Assembly: GCA_963678675.1 (NCBI GenBank)
Contig: OY783199.1
Coordinates: 5,215,501 to 5,279,500 of the forward strand
From: Xiphydria camelus
Taxonomy: Eukaryota; Arthropoda; Insecta; Hymenoptera; Xiphydriidae
Reading direction: 5' to 3'
Length of the DNA: 64,000 bases
The translations under genes and the position numbers were made by a program. This document shows, in pieces, positions 32,987 through 43,870 of this stretch (positions within the stretch are counted from its first letter, which is position 1; each line of letters starts with the position of its first letter). The notes below the pieces were generated by a model. It saw only the letters and a list, made by a program, of their open reading frames with translations, was not told the DNA's origin and searched no databases.

Positions 32987-34348
32987 TACGGTAACCGACT
33001 GTGTATCATTTCAGGGATCAAATTATGCACCTACAAATATTTTTACAGCGAGGATGCCGCGCAAGACCTTCGTCGCCGTTCTCCCGGTTGACGCTATCAC
33101 CGTTGAGACACGTGCTGCAGCGATTACGTTATCGGTATTATCGGTATCGCGATTCGAAGAACAGCTAATCTTCCGCGGAGAGCCGCGCCAAGCTGGACCA
33201 ATTACGCCTTCCGCGCGGCGAGTCAGCGCGGAACAGCTGTTTGTCGTAAAGAGTGCGAGAGGTATACGCGTGTATCTCCGGAGTTGCGCCTTAGATAGCG
33301 GCTTCCTGGTGACCTCGAGTCGAGCTGCGGCCGGTTAGTCGGACCCGTCGTCCGTCCGTCTGTCATCGCGTCGGTTTCGAGCCATTTTTTTCGCGCTATA
33401 AATTCGAGCGTATACGGCAAAGCACGCCGGAAGAGCCCCAACGAGCTCTCTTCCTCTTTCAGCGATCCACCAAGGACGAGCGAGCTCTCCGTCATCGCGC
33501 GGTGCAGCTGTTTCCCTCCGTTACGCGAGAGCGAAGCACGGGAGACACGCGGATGTACGCGCGAGAAGACGAATAATTCCAATGTCCGTCGCCGCACCGG
33601 CAGCGCGGAAAGTATATCGTCTCTCTTCGACGTCGAGGCGTAGTCTTCTTCCGCAATCGCGTTAAAGGCGTCGCGGCAGGATGCAAACGTTGCGCAACCC
33701 GTGTCCCCTCCACCGACTAATGAAGGATTTCATTTTTTGCGACATTCGCCCGCGCCGAGCGGATGACATTTCGAGTCCCACTGCCCTTTTAATGTAACGA
33801 GAGGCGCATTCCTCCGTCGCGCATTGCGAGAGAGAGAGAGAGAGCCGCGGCAAGAAACAGGGATCGTAAGAAATATTGTTACGCATATTTGTACCACGTG
33901 TTTCACACATGCAACGCCGAAGCGCGCTTCGCTCGGCCAATAATAGTGACCGTGGTTTCACAACCGACGCTTCTAATAACAGCGCGTTTTACCGACAGCG
34001 GAGGAGGATCGCGCAGTTGAGGCTGCGCGGGATATTTTATCTCGTTCGCGCGACCGGTCGATCGTCGGTTCGAGATATTTTTTTGATCGGCAGTGTAAAC
34101 GGGGCTCTAGCGAGATGAACGCGCGAAGAAGTGAAGATCGCTGTCGCTCGACGGCAATTGTCACGATTCATCCGAGGACATGTCGCGCGTTTTCGTCGCT
34201 AACCTGAGAGGCTGCGCGCTCGGTGCTCCTTTGGGTTTCGCGCGTCTTTAGCCTGCTTCTCTTCCGGTTCCTTCGGGGCGTCCTTGTTTGCGTTCTTCGG
34301 GTTTTGGTGGCGGTACTCTCTCTCTCCCTGGATCAGCCTTCGATAACG
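32987..34348. other. CpG-rich upstream region of the kinase exon
   Basis: CpG-dense sequence with (AG)n at 33827-33844 and many overlapping chance frames. The 5' UTR and promoter of the kinase gene probably lie in its last few hundred bases, but no TATA box or strong initiator can be fixed. CpG-dense 5' ends are common in hymenopteran housekeeping-type genes. Confidence 0.4.
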
Positions 34349-34486
34349 ATGACTCGATCGGACGCGAGTGACCGCAGGAGCAGCAAGAAGCTGGTGGTCG
34401 TTGGCAACTATCAGATGCTCGGTGTCCTCGGCAAGGGAAACTTCGCCAGGGTCGTCGAGGCAGTTCACACCGTCCTCAAGATCAAG
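34349..34486 (+). CDS. First coding exon of a CAMK/AMPK-related Ser/Thr kinase
   Basis: An ATG in good context (ATAACGATGACT) opens 46 codons ending exactly at a GT donor (AAG then GTAAAC, phase 0). After a basic, Ser-rich leader (MTRSDASDRRSSKK) comes VVVGNYQMLGVLGKGNFARV, the first strand and glycine-rich ATP-binding loop of a protein kinase (GxGxFxxV). VEAVHTVLKIK follows, up to the point where the VAxK lysine should begin the next exon. The LGKGNFA word is typical of SIK, MARK and related AMPK-like kinases, but AVHTVLKIK is divergent, so I assign no symbol. No catalytic-loop HRD or DFG exon was recognised downstream, so the rest lies in small exons I could not see or beyond the window. 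Confidence 0.8.
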
Positions 34487-35382
34487 GTAAACCTCGTTGG
34501 TTCCGCATGGCTCTGCGATTCGGCACTGACGTCGTGTCGCTCTTAGAGGTTGAATTTCCACTGATAAAATTTGCGAATCCAAGTTTTGTCGGTCGATAAA
34601 ATAAAGAGAACCGACTTCGAAAGAGAGAAATTCGAGGATTTTTCTCGTCGCGGAAAATAGAATAAAACTGCGTGCTGTTTATTCGTAAATATTAATCGTC
34701 GCCTTCGGAACGATCTTTGCCCCGAAAGCCAAAGGAAAAGGATTTTTTACGGGATACTTATCTGCACCGGGACAGCGATAGAACCGCCGCGCCGCTTGCT
34801 CCGGTTTCACCGCTCGACGTTTCTACGCAGTTAGAATTGCGCGTTTTGCCCGGCGTGTAAAACATCCAGGAAGAGTTATGGCTATAGTATACGTAAAAGA
34901 TGCCGTTGGAAGATAAACGATTCCATTACGAATAATCGCATTCGAGACGATAACTTTAATTCAAGTTTCAAACGAATCCAGTCGTGTTTTAATTACGCGT
35001 CGTCTTCCTTAAATCGTTTTTTTCACTAATTCTACGAAATGTATAGCACAGTCTCGCTGGCAGAATGAAAAAAAAAAATCTAAACGCGAAAGATGCGAAT
35101 GTTTCTGTCACGTAAAAATATACATGAACGCGTAATCGCGGCGACTGCACGCGACGTGGCAAGGGACACCCGTGCGTTGATAAACGCGTATCTCGAACAG
35201 CTGTTCCTCGGTGAATCCGGTCGATTAGAGCATTTCTCCTTATCCTCACGATTCGATATTTTTGCGTCGTACCTTCGGTTATTTCTTAATTATTCTCGCC
35301 AGCACGATCGTTATACCGCACGTGACGCGCGCAACATCGAATTTTCGCGAATCGTATTATTAGTGAGATATCCCTCGAGTAT
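34487..35382 (+). other. Start of the kinase intron
   Basis: Begins with the GTAAAC donor. It is AT-rich with CpG-poor and CpG-rich patches and no exon recognised. The frame at 35093-35395 shows no kinase motif. Everything to the right of here on the + strand may be intronic to this gene. Confidence 0.5.
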
Positions 35383-35838
35383 ATGGAAACAATAATAACA
35401 AATCGCAGCATTTAATAAGTTTGTGATACATTTCAGGACGAGGTCAATTTATGGTTATGATAATTACAATTTTAATAAATATTACAGCAACGTATGCAAC
35501 TTCTACAAATTTTACTATAATTTCTACTAAAATTGTACACTGAGAAAACAATTTATAATTAATATACGTATACTTCATTATTGCGAAATAAATATTTCTT
35601 TGGGCCAAGCAAATATCGGTTAGTTATTATTCTACTTCTATTTGAATAGAAGAGACATTGCAATAATTGACATATATTTACTTAGCCCAAAGAAATTCTT
35701 ATTTTGCCATAATCGAGTATACACATTTATTAACTATAAATAAAATCTTCTCTTAGTGTAGTTATAATAACGATAAATTGGCCTTATCCCGAAATTTACC
35801 ACAAACTTTGTTGATGCTACGATTAATTTTTTTCCGTG
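35383..35838. mobile_element. MITE family G, copy 1, split by a family B insertion
   Basis: The left part (ATGGAAACAATAATAACAAA, CATTTAATAAGTTTGTGATA, GCAACGTATGCAACTTCTAC) and right part (ACGATAAATTGGCCTTATCC, CCACAAACTTTGTTGATGCT, TTTTTTTCCGTG) match the unbroken copy at 36340-36569. Between them sits a complete family B element (35538-35758). Confidence 0.8.
35538..35758. mobile_element. MITE family B, copy 2, nested
   Basis: 221 bp starting CACTGAGAAAACAATTTATA and ending TCTTCTCTTAGTG, with TA on both sides. The intact family G copy has TTGTAGTTAT at the equivalent site, so the empty site carried one TA and the insertion duplicated it. This is direct proof of a 2-bp TA target duplication for this family, as for Tc1/mariner elements. 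Confidence 0.9.
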
Positions 35839-36339
35839 TAAATATCCAATCGCTCAAGTTCTCGAAGAGATCTTCCGCAAATAAATCCTCGTGTACGGCG
35901 GTCGTGTAGAATCGCGGACTCGTGTAGCGGCGTCTCGTCGAATCGCCATTCTCGCAGCGGCCAAGGTGTTTCTTAGCACCTTCTTCGCTCGCCGGTAAGG
36001 GAATCGCGTCTCTCGACGGCTTATCGTAGCGCCTTATAAGACGCCGGGAACGAGACGCGGTACCATACCGGCGTAAGGAGCGCGCTCGTTCTCCAGGCGC
36101 GCAAGGAGACTCGCGCGGCTACTTCTTCCTCGGTGGCGCTTGATCGGCTCGTGCGGATGTGCCGCTCGTCTTCTCGATGCGTTTGGCTTTCACCGTGATT
36201 AGAATTCGCTCGTCGTCACACTTTGTGATACCGCGCGGAAAAGTTTAGCGAAATTCACATTTGATAGTTCCAATAAAACATACGAAATGGTACTTCATTG
36301 TATGATCACCAATTCGAAGGTCAATGCGAAAAAGAAACC
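35839..36339. other. CpG-rich intronic or intergenic DNA
   Basis: GC-rich between two family G copies. No gene recognised. Confidence 0.4.
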
Positions 36340-36569
36340 ACATGGAAAAAAATAAATCATAGCATTTACAAAGTTTGTGGTAAATCTCGAGGCAAAGCCG
36401 ATTCATCATTCGGATAACTAGAATTTTAGTAAAAATTGCAGCAACGCTTGCAACTTCTACGTCTATAATTTCGACTAAATTTGTAGTTATTGTAACAATA
36501 AATTGGCCTTGCTCCGAAATTTATCACAAATTTTGTAAATGCTATACCTACGATTAATTTTTTGCCGTG
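36340..36569. mobile_element. MITE family G, copy 2 (uninterrupted)
   Basis: Ends CATGGAAAAAAATAAATCAT and CGATTAATTTTTTGCCGTG are inverted. Arms AGCATTTACAAAGTTTGTGG and ACAAATTTTGTAAATGCTAT continue the fold, as do GAGGCAAAGCCGATTCATC and AATTGGCCTTGCTCCG-type words. 230 bp, non-coding. Confidence 0.8.
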
Positions 36570-36909
36570 CAACCATCTCGATTTATGTACACAGTTGGAA
36601 ATTTTTTGTTAGAATCGGTTCACCCATTTCTGTACGTTAAAATCGATCGAGTCTTCGCGTCAATCCCATATCTTATGTGTTAAAATTAATTAATAAATGT
36701 TAAAATTAACAAAGTATTTATGTTAAATTAATACAAAGAATCAGTTGATTTTAATATATTATACAAAAAATAGGTGAACCAATTCGAATCCAGTCTTAAA
36801 CCGTGTGGATAATACGTGAACGAAAAAAAAAAATTAGAAAAAAATGTCTGATTTTAAACAACGGAACGTTATGGCACAAATAAATAGCACAAATAGGTAT
36901 GTGTGTTAT
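36570..36909. other. AT-rich DNA
   Basis: AT-rich with repeated TTAAAATTAA words at 36678-36725. Nothing else. Confidence 0.4.
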
Positions 36910-37515
36910 ATATCTCGACCGACCGGGTCGCAGGGAACGAACCAGTTCACCCTGGCCTTCCGGTGGTGAACGCATATACGGTGGACCTTAATAAGGTCGC
37001 ATAGGCACGAAGCGGGCATTATTTTTCGGTGGACGCCTTTGATGACGAAACCAATCAAGGGTGTATTATCGTCCGAGGCTCCCTCGGACCTGTAATTTCG
37101 GTAACCACAAATAAAACCGTACAGCGATCGAGCGTGGCAGTAGGTGCCTGTATACCTACACTACCCACGGTACCGCTCGGGTATCGAATGTCTATCGGGT
37201 GTCCCTCTCATTCGCCACGAGGGACTCGCTCGCTCTCGGCTTGTCTTACGACGGGGACCAAATCTCTTCGGCGTATTTAGCATCGATTATGAGACGACAA
37301 TAGACCTACCGGATTGAGCCCGGGTCCTGGATAAAAAACTGGGCGAGGTTTCGAGTTACTCGCTGCACGGTGGGCCCGCCATGCGGTGAGACCTGCCAAA
37401 ATCGCTCTCGGGTACACCTTCTGGAGGCTCCTTCGTTCAGGGCCGCACTGGGTCCCTCGGGGCGAGAGGAGGTTGGCTCGCGTGAGGCCTGCGACAAAAA
37501 TTGATCGCGCCAAAT
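36910..37515. other. Unclassified GC-rich block in AT-rich surroundings
   Basis: Composition changes abruptly at both edges (TATATATCTCGACCGACC at the left, AAATTGATCGCGCCAAATGA at the right). Open frames exist but lack domains, and no TIR, LTR ends or target duplication could be matched. The overall texture (GC-rich, non-foldback, sharply bounded) resembles a retroelement UTR or fragment, but this is only an impression. Confidence 0.3.
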
Positions 37516-38024
37516 GAGAGTTTAATATTAATTTTAATCTCGGAGATGTATTTTCTCATATATTCGCGACATCCTTGCTCTCACGTGGTAGGATATTGTT
37601 TTTCGACTCCAGAGTTGATTGCTTTTTAAATAACCTGGCGCGAGTGCCCTTCGTTCAGCCACGGCGCGCTCCAAGTGCATTCGCCTGCAGTTTACTTTAA
37701 TCGAGAGCGACCGTCGAGATTGCCGTGCGCGTTCGAGCGTTCCCGCTGCTCGATTACTTTCAATTCCGTCCGCGTACTACACGCATACGTCGTATACCGC
37801 ATCGCGAGACTCATCGAAATATCGAAAGGATCGAACGTAAAAAGTGCTATTCGATAGATTTTCGTAGATAATCCGTTTTGTTTATTAGCAATAGGGGATC
37901 TCTAACAGCTGTCGCATACGGGGGCTATTTTTACGTAACGCAATTATCTGACAGTCAATTATTTTTTAAGGCTAGACGAATGGTACTATTGACCCCGCGG
38001 CACTTTTAGCCCCACTCTTCCTAA
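37516..38024. other. Non-coding
   Basis: Mixed sequence; nothing recognised. Confidence 0.4.
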
Positions 38025-38296
38025 CACACAGAAAAAAGAATTAGTTGGATCTACTAAAAATTATCGGCGGGGTCGCAAGTAATTATTTATTTAGATCAAT
38101 TGAATTTTTTCTCATATTAATTAGACACTTCTTCCTCGCAATTACACAGCTACTATTTCACATGATCATAAGGAAGACACATCAAATTGATGTATTACAA
38201 AATTTCATTGATGTAAATAAATAATTGCTTGCGACAATTACTTGCGACCCCGCAAGTAATTTTCAGTAGATCCAACTAATCCTTCATCTCTGTGTG
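38025..38296. mobile_element. MITE family C, copy 2
   Basis: Ends ACACAGAAAAAAGAATTAGT and CAACTAATCCTTCATCTCTGTGTGT are inverted. Arms TTGGATCTACTAAAAATTAT and GTAATTTTCAGTAGATCCAA, and GGTCGCAAGTAATTATTTAT with its complement, complete a near-full palindrome. 272 bp. Confidence 0.8.
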
Positions 38297-40690
38297 TACG
38301 AATTGAAATTTCCGCTAGGCGTTTATCACGACGTTATCCGTTTCAACGTCGAAGCATCGGGGACCGCGCTGGAACCCCTTAAAACGCGGCGACTGTTTTG
38401 CAACAATCCGCGATCGAGCCTGGAATAATTCCTCTCGCTCGTTGCTTTTTCATATCCTCCCAAGTGAACCGAAACTAATTTCACAACCGCCCAGGAACGC
38501 GATGAGATTTACATCGGACAAGAGGCACTTCAACGAAGGCGAGCTAATGAATATTTCAGCGGTATAACGACTGATTTACGAATCCCTTTTCTTCGTATTA
38601 TTTCAGGTAAGCAATTATTATCGTCAACGGATCAGATCAACGCCGACGGACCGACTCCGAGGAGACGAGTGGACCCGTACCGGTGACGCGGTAAGCTCCA
38701 CAAATCCACAAATCATTCGTAGCCTCGCGATCGCCGTCAGGTCGGGACCGTCGCGACGACCACTGGACGGCGCGGCGTGACCTCGTGGTCGAATGCACGT
38801 GCGAGTACGCCGATAAATTCGTGCCGCGCGCGTCGGGCCTTTTAATCTCGCGCGCGCGGGTGGTATAGCAGCCACCGAATCTCTCTCGTGCGCCGACAAA
38901 GGGAAAATAGCGACAAATACACGCGCAATTAAGTCGGACGTTATTCCGAGAAGGCTCTCTCGACTATCGAAGAATATTCCGTGAATCGGTCGGATAGGCC
39001 GTTCCCAGAGACCGAGGAACGCTGTAAAAAATCCACCGACTTCGGGGAGCGAGAAGAGCGAGGCGCGGGGACCGTCGTTCCGTTCTCGCGTCTGCTCGTT
39101 TGGAAGCTCGAGCTTTATCGCGGGGCGATGATTGAATCGTTGCTCCGACGCGCCGAGTCCGACGGGGCCGCGGTCGGTGCTGAGACGATCGCGATCGGGC
39201 GCCGATTTTAATTTAGCGGACGCAAAAAATGTCCGGCGACGGTAACGAGACGAAACCGAAAAATAGTGATTATTTTAAACGCCCGTCGGGACCGGGCATC
39301 GAATTCTGACGTTTATAGCCGTTAACCGCCGAGCGTTCGGATCAGCCGGGCATTTCGAACGGCCAATTTGCAAGTTTTAAGCCGATCGCCCCGCGCGTTA
39401 CGCGGGATGCGTGAGTCACCGGCGAGGCCGTCGTATTTTTTTCCCCCGGCCACAAACTCAATAACGCCGAGAATCTCGGGGCGTTCCTTTTGGGTCGCCG
39501 CGCGCTCTCGGCGGACCGTCGATAACAATTCAGCGCGCGCGGCTTCCCGGACGATCCGCGCGATCGGAGATATATTTCAATTACGCGAGGAGAGGCCGCC
39601 GAGGGCGAGCGGGACGGAGGGAAAGAACCACCGCGCGAGGGAGCCTCGCGTAGATCAGTTTCGAATCGTTCAGGACGACGCGTTATCTTCTACTCGGATC
39701 TTGTAATTTCCACGAAGATCATCTCGCGGAGATAAACGAGTCGCTGATGAATCGCCCGAGCGCCGGGCTCAAACGGACTGCCGACAACACAGCGGTGGCT
39801 GTTTCAACTACCGGATGACCCACTGGACTCCAGCGTTTGGGACGGCTGGGATATTTTTATGTACTTTTAATTATCTCGTCCGGGACGAGCCCACGGTCGA
39901 TGTAATTACGTCTCCTTTCGTTTTATTAAATATCGCCGTATAGTTCTTCGGCTCCATAAATTTTTTACAGTGACAGTCATAATTTAAAGGACGTTCGTCG
40001 AATATAGGAAGTTTAATTTCGATAATGGCATTTAAATATCGGTATTAGCGGCGATTAATCTTCATTTACTCGAAACGATAAATCGCTCGGGTCGATGAAA
40101 AATATTTACTCGCGCGAAGAAATGTATTCGGCAATCACAACGTATACAGTCGGTTCGCGTTTTTGTTGCCGACGTGGATGTCTGATAATCCTGTAAATCG
40201 GAAAAGCTATAATCGCGTGATCGGAGTAACGGCGAGGGGACGGTAAAACAGAGCTCATCCCCGGCTAACCGCGCGCGCGTGTGACCAGTTACGGTACCGC
40301 GGCAAAAACCAATAGCCGCGTCTCGCTCGTCTGTGTGGGTCATCCGCGGTTGTAACAAGAAACTAGTCTTGTATATCTATAATTATATAGATATCGGGCC
40401 TGGCATTAGAGTCGTACTCCCGTAGGGTCCGCAGCAGCCGCGCGCGCGGTCCCGGACGATCTTCGATTCTCTACGGATCGGTATGGTGGTTAACTCTCGT
40501 CGACTCCGCGGTTTGCCGTAATTATACGGATTAGAAAATGGTAAAACCTTCGGGCGGCGAGAAAAAAAAATCGCCGATGGATCCGGCAGTTCGTGCGGTA
40601 TAGATCGAGTGATGGGTGTTTCTTCGGGGTGACGCGAGTGACGTCTAGGGTTGATGCAGCTGCGAGAAAGAGATCTCTTGATTAGAGATG
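38297..40690. other. CpG-rich stretch, no gene assigned
   Basis: CpG-dense between 38620 and 39700, with overlapping open frames (for example 39368-39706) and no domain. It becomes AT-richer toward 40400. No TE ends seen. Confidence 0.35.
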
Positions 40691-41410
40691 TCTTATTTAA
40701 TAAGAATAAATAACTATTTGATCAAAATAAATAGCTGTAAACGGAAGAAATATTCAATGAAAATAAATAGCTATAAACTATATACACAATTATTTGATAG
40801 GAATAAATAATTGTTTAATAGGATTCAATAACTATTCGATACAAATAAATAACTATAACCACATGAGTAGCTATTTTATAAAGAATTAACAACCATTTGA
40901 TGAAAATAAAACAGTTATCAATTATATAAACAATCGTTTGATAGGAATAAATAGCTAGTTAATAGGAATGAATAATTATTTGATAAAAATAAATATCTAT
41001 AACTACATTTAAATAGCCATTAGATAAAAAGGAAAAACCATTTGATGAAAGTAAACACCTATTGACCATATGAACAACCATTTAATAGGAATGAATAGCT
41101 ATTTACTAAGAATGAAAAATTATTTGATAAAAATGAAGAACCATTTGATGAAGGTAAATATTAACCATAGGTATTGACCATTTAAACAACCATTTGATAG
41201 GAATGAAAACCTATTTAATAAGAATAAATAATTAAAGACCTCGGTTGTAAAACCTGTTAACTGATATGATGTTCTATGCTAGTTAACAGGTTTTACACAG
41301 CCGAGGTCTTCAATTATTTGATAAAAATGAATAACTATAACCACAGAAATAGCTATTTGATGAAAGTGACCAATCATTTGATAAAAATAAATAGTTATTA
41401 ACCATATAAA
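40691..41410. repeat. AT-rich degenerate minisatellite
   Basis: About 720 bp built of variants of GGAATAAATAACTATTTGAT (roughly 20-24 bp), alternating with ATAACCATTTGATGAAAATA and TAACTATAACCACAT-type variants. Unit length and order drift, so it is an old array. A hairpin insert interrupts it at 41235-41310. Confidence 0.85.
41235..41310. repeat. Near-perfect hairpin inside the minisatellite
   Basis: AAGACCTCGGTTGTAAAACC plus TGTTAACT (41235-41262) pairs with AGTTAACAGG plus TTTTACACAGCCGAGGTCTT (41281-41310). The stem is about 28 bp with one mismatch and a 2-nt bulge, closed by a loop of 18 nt. It could be a tiny palindromic insertion or a small-RNA precursor. The sequence alone cannot tell. 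Confidence 0.8.
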
Positions 41411-42870
41411 AACTCCCTATTCTTTCCATTTTCATAACTCGAGTTATGCGAATGTTACTTAAAGGAGGACTCGAAATAACGGTTAATCGCATCTCTTCCC
41501 TCGCGCTTTTAGCCCGTTAAATATCCTCGCGAGGATATCGTCGGACGGTGGCTTCTAAAATTCATTTTTCCGCGAGAAGTGCGAGTAATTTATGGCGATC
41601 GAACTTTACATTTGCAATCTCTCTCGGACGACGTGACGCGGGCAAACGCGGAAAGATCGTCGAATCCGCGGGGATTTTCGTATCGCGTCCTCTCGGAATC
41701 CGGGTGTACGTCGACGCGATCCCTCCCAGGCGCGGGATACGCGAGGAGGGAGGGACTGGATCATCCGACCGTGCCGCGACGCGCGATGGTAACCCCAAGA
41801 GCGATCCCCGAAATAGCCGCTGGCAAAATATTCATGTCGGGGTTGAAAAGTCGCCATAAGTCAGGCCGATGCCCGGCGCGCGGTGTATTTAGAGGGCTCC
41901 AAAAGAGGTTATGCCCCTCACCGCCGTTACGAGAATGAGTAATGGAGAGGTTATGCCCGAGTGAGGTCGCCGCAGCGCCGTATCTTCGACGAGGCTGCTT
42001 CTTCGAGGATTGGCTTACCACGGATTTTCCGAATAGACGTACGATGGGTACCTATGTATAGCTACTTCGCGCACGAGGGAGGCGGGAGGCGGGAGTAGCG
42101 CACGCGGGGTTGGGAAATGGGAGCGGGCGAACGCCGGTAACGGCGGAGCATTAAAATACGGCGTCGATGGAAGAGAGCTTTCGGAGCTCCGAAAATTTGA
42201 GTTGCCGAGAGCGAGGAGGGGGAGAATCATTCGTCTTCGTGGGTCGAGATCGTTTTTTACAGACTCTTGTTTACCTTCCGACCGGAGATTGGAGGTTTAA
42301 AATAACATTTAATTCGGGACACTTATTCGACCGAGTCTCTTAACCGAAAAATTCGCGAATGGGATCGATGATGGCTCGCGGGAACGAGTCCTGAGGTCCC
42401 GAAAGGAGCTGGAAAAAAATCACGACCGCGTTCACGCACGACCGCAGCAAGCACGGTGCTCGCGGCAGTGAAGAGGGGACACGGGGAAACAAGGAAAGAA
42501 AAAGCGAGGAGTAAGACTTCTGGAAGGATTCGCTCGATCTGACATTCAATTCCAGGAAAGTTTCAATCTTCAATCCCGAGCTCCCGCGCGATCCCTGGAG
42601 GATACGGGAAATCAAAGGCTCCGGGAATATAAGTTCGCTTCGCGGTTTGTTCCGCACGGTGCCGCTGCGAGCTCGACCGAACTTAGCTAAGCCAATATTA
42701 CGCCCGAGCGCGCAATAATGTTTGTCCCTTCAACGTGAAAAGCAAAGGAGCCGAAGGAGGAGGAGGACTCGCCGCGAAGGTATACGTATGCAACTGTGGG
42801 ATCTGGCTCCCTCCGAGGACCCGCGAGTAACGTTGGAATCGGAATTGAAATGTTGCCCTCGGAGTCCCTT
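41411..42870. other. CpG-rich stretch, no gene assigned
   Basis: Overlapping frames on both strands at 41548-42657 and no domain. Nothing else recognised. Confidence 0.35.
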
Positions 42871-43030
42871 TTTCATTTTTTTTCTACTTCGAAAACGGAA
42901 GCACGTACACCGAGAAAAATAATCTGATCAATCTAATCAAAATCCTTGAGATCACAACCAAACCATTTGGTGAATCATGGATCCTCCATCTGTCTGGTTA
43001 AACTGACCATTTTCCGATTAGAGTTCTTTC
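42871..43030. repeat. Tandem duplication containing part of MITE family A
   Basis: The flank TTTCTACTTCGAAAACGGAA plus the MITE start CACCGAGAAAAATAATCTGA (42908) and about 110 bp of family A recur about 160 bp later as TTCTACTTAGAGGACGGGAG followed by CTACTGAGAAAAATAACCTG (43070). Non-MITE flank is copied too, so this is a segmental tandem duplication rather than two insertions. Confidence 0.7.
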
Positions 43031-43069
43031 TTCATTCTTTTTCTACTTAGAGGACGGGAGCACGTGTAC

Positions 43070-43309
43070 CTACTGAGAAAAATAACCTGATCAATCAAAT
43101 CAAAATCCTGGAGAACGTAATCAAACCGTTTTATGAAATATGGATATTCCATCTGTCTGGTTAAGCTGACCATTTTCTGATTAGAATAACTAAACATATA
43201 GTTGGAATAACTAAATATTCGGTTAAACTTACTGGTATTTTTGTTAAAATAACTAAACCCGTTTACCCAGATGCGTTTTGTCATTTTGACTAAGCTATTT
43301 TTTTCAGTG
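43070..43309. mobile_element. MITE family A, copy 3 (near full)
   Basis: Starts CTACTGAGAAAAATAACCTG and ends GCTATTTTTTTCAGTG. It includes AATCAAAATCCTGGAGAACG, ATCTGTCTGGTTAAGCTGAC, AGAATAACTAAACATATAG and CCAGATGCGTTTTGTCATTT. Confidence 0.75.
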
Positions 43310-43823
43310 CAGCTACACCCAGGAGCATGATCCTTGAAGGCAAAGCTGACGCAGCTTCGAGTTCGGTTTTTCGACGGGAGAGGTGAAGGACAGAGGGAAA
43401 GAGAGCCCACACCCTGTAGGGTCGGTTGTAACGAGGGAGAGCGCGGTATCGCCCCGCGTCCCTTTCGGGACCTCGAGAAACAGGGTCGCGCGGAGCACCC
43501 TATATCCGGTACGAGTGCAGCCTAATTAGTCGGGGGAAGGAACAGCTCGAGAAAGTTTCGCTACGATCCCCGGCTGTACGCAGTTGAATCGCGACACGAT
43601 TCCCTCTCGGATCGCGCGCGCGCGCGAGTAGATGCTGCGACGTTACGGGGGGTCCGCGATCTAACGAGGTGTCACGTGGCACGGTGTGACACGCGTCCCG
43701 ATCCCAGTCACGGCCGTCTCGAAGCCCGAAAACACCTTCCCTCCCGACAATTGCTTCTCGTGTTTCCCGCGCTGAAATTGGAGTCTGCGAAGTCTTTTAG
43801 TTTTTATCCCACTCGCGGTGCGA

Positions 43824-43870
<47 letters not shown>

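Noticed and set aside
34223..34348. N-terminal extension of the kinase exon (hydrophobic Leu/Val-rich)
   Set aside because: Opens at GTG, with no ATG before 34349. The extension is probably 5' UTR.
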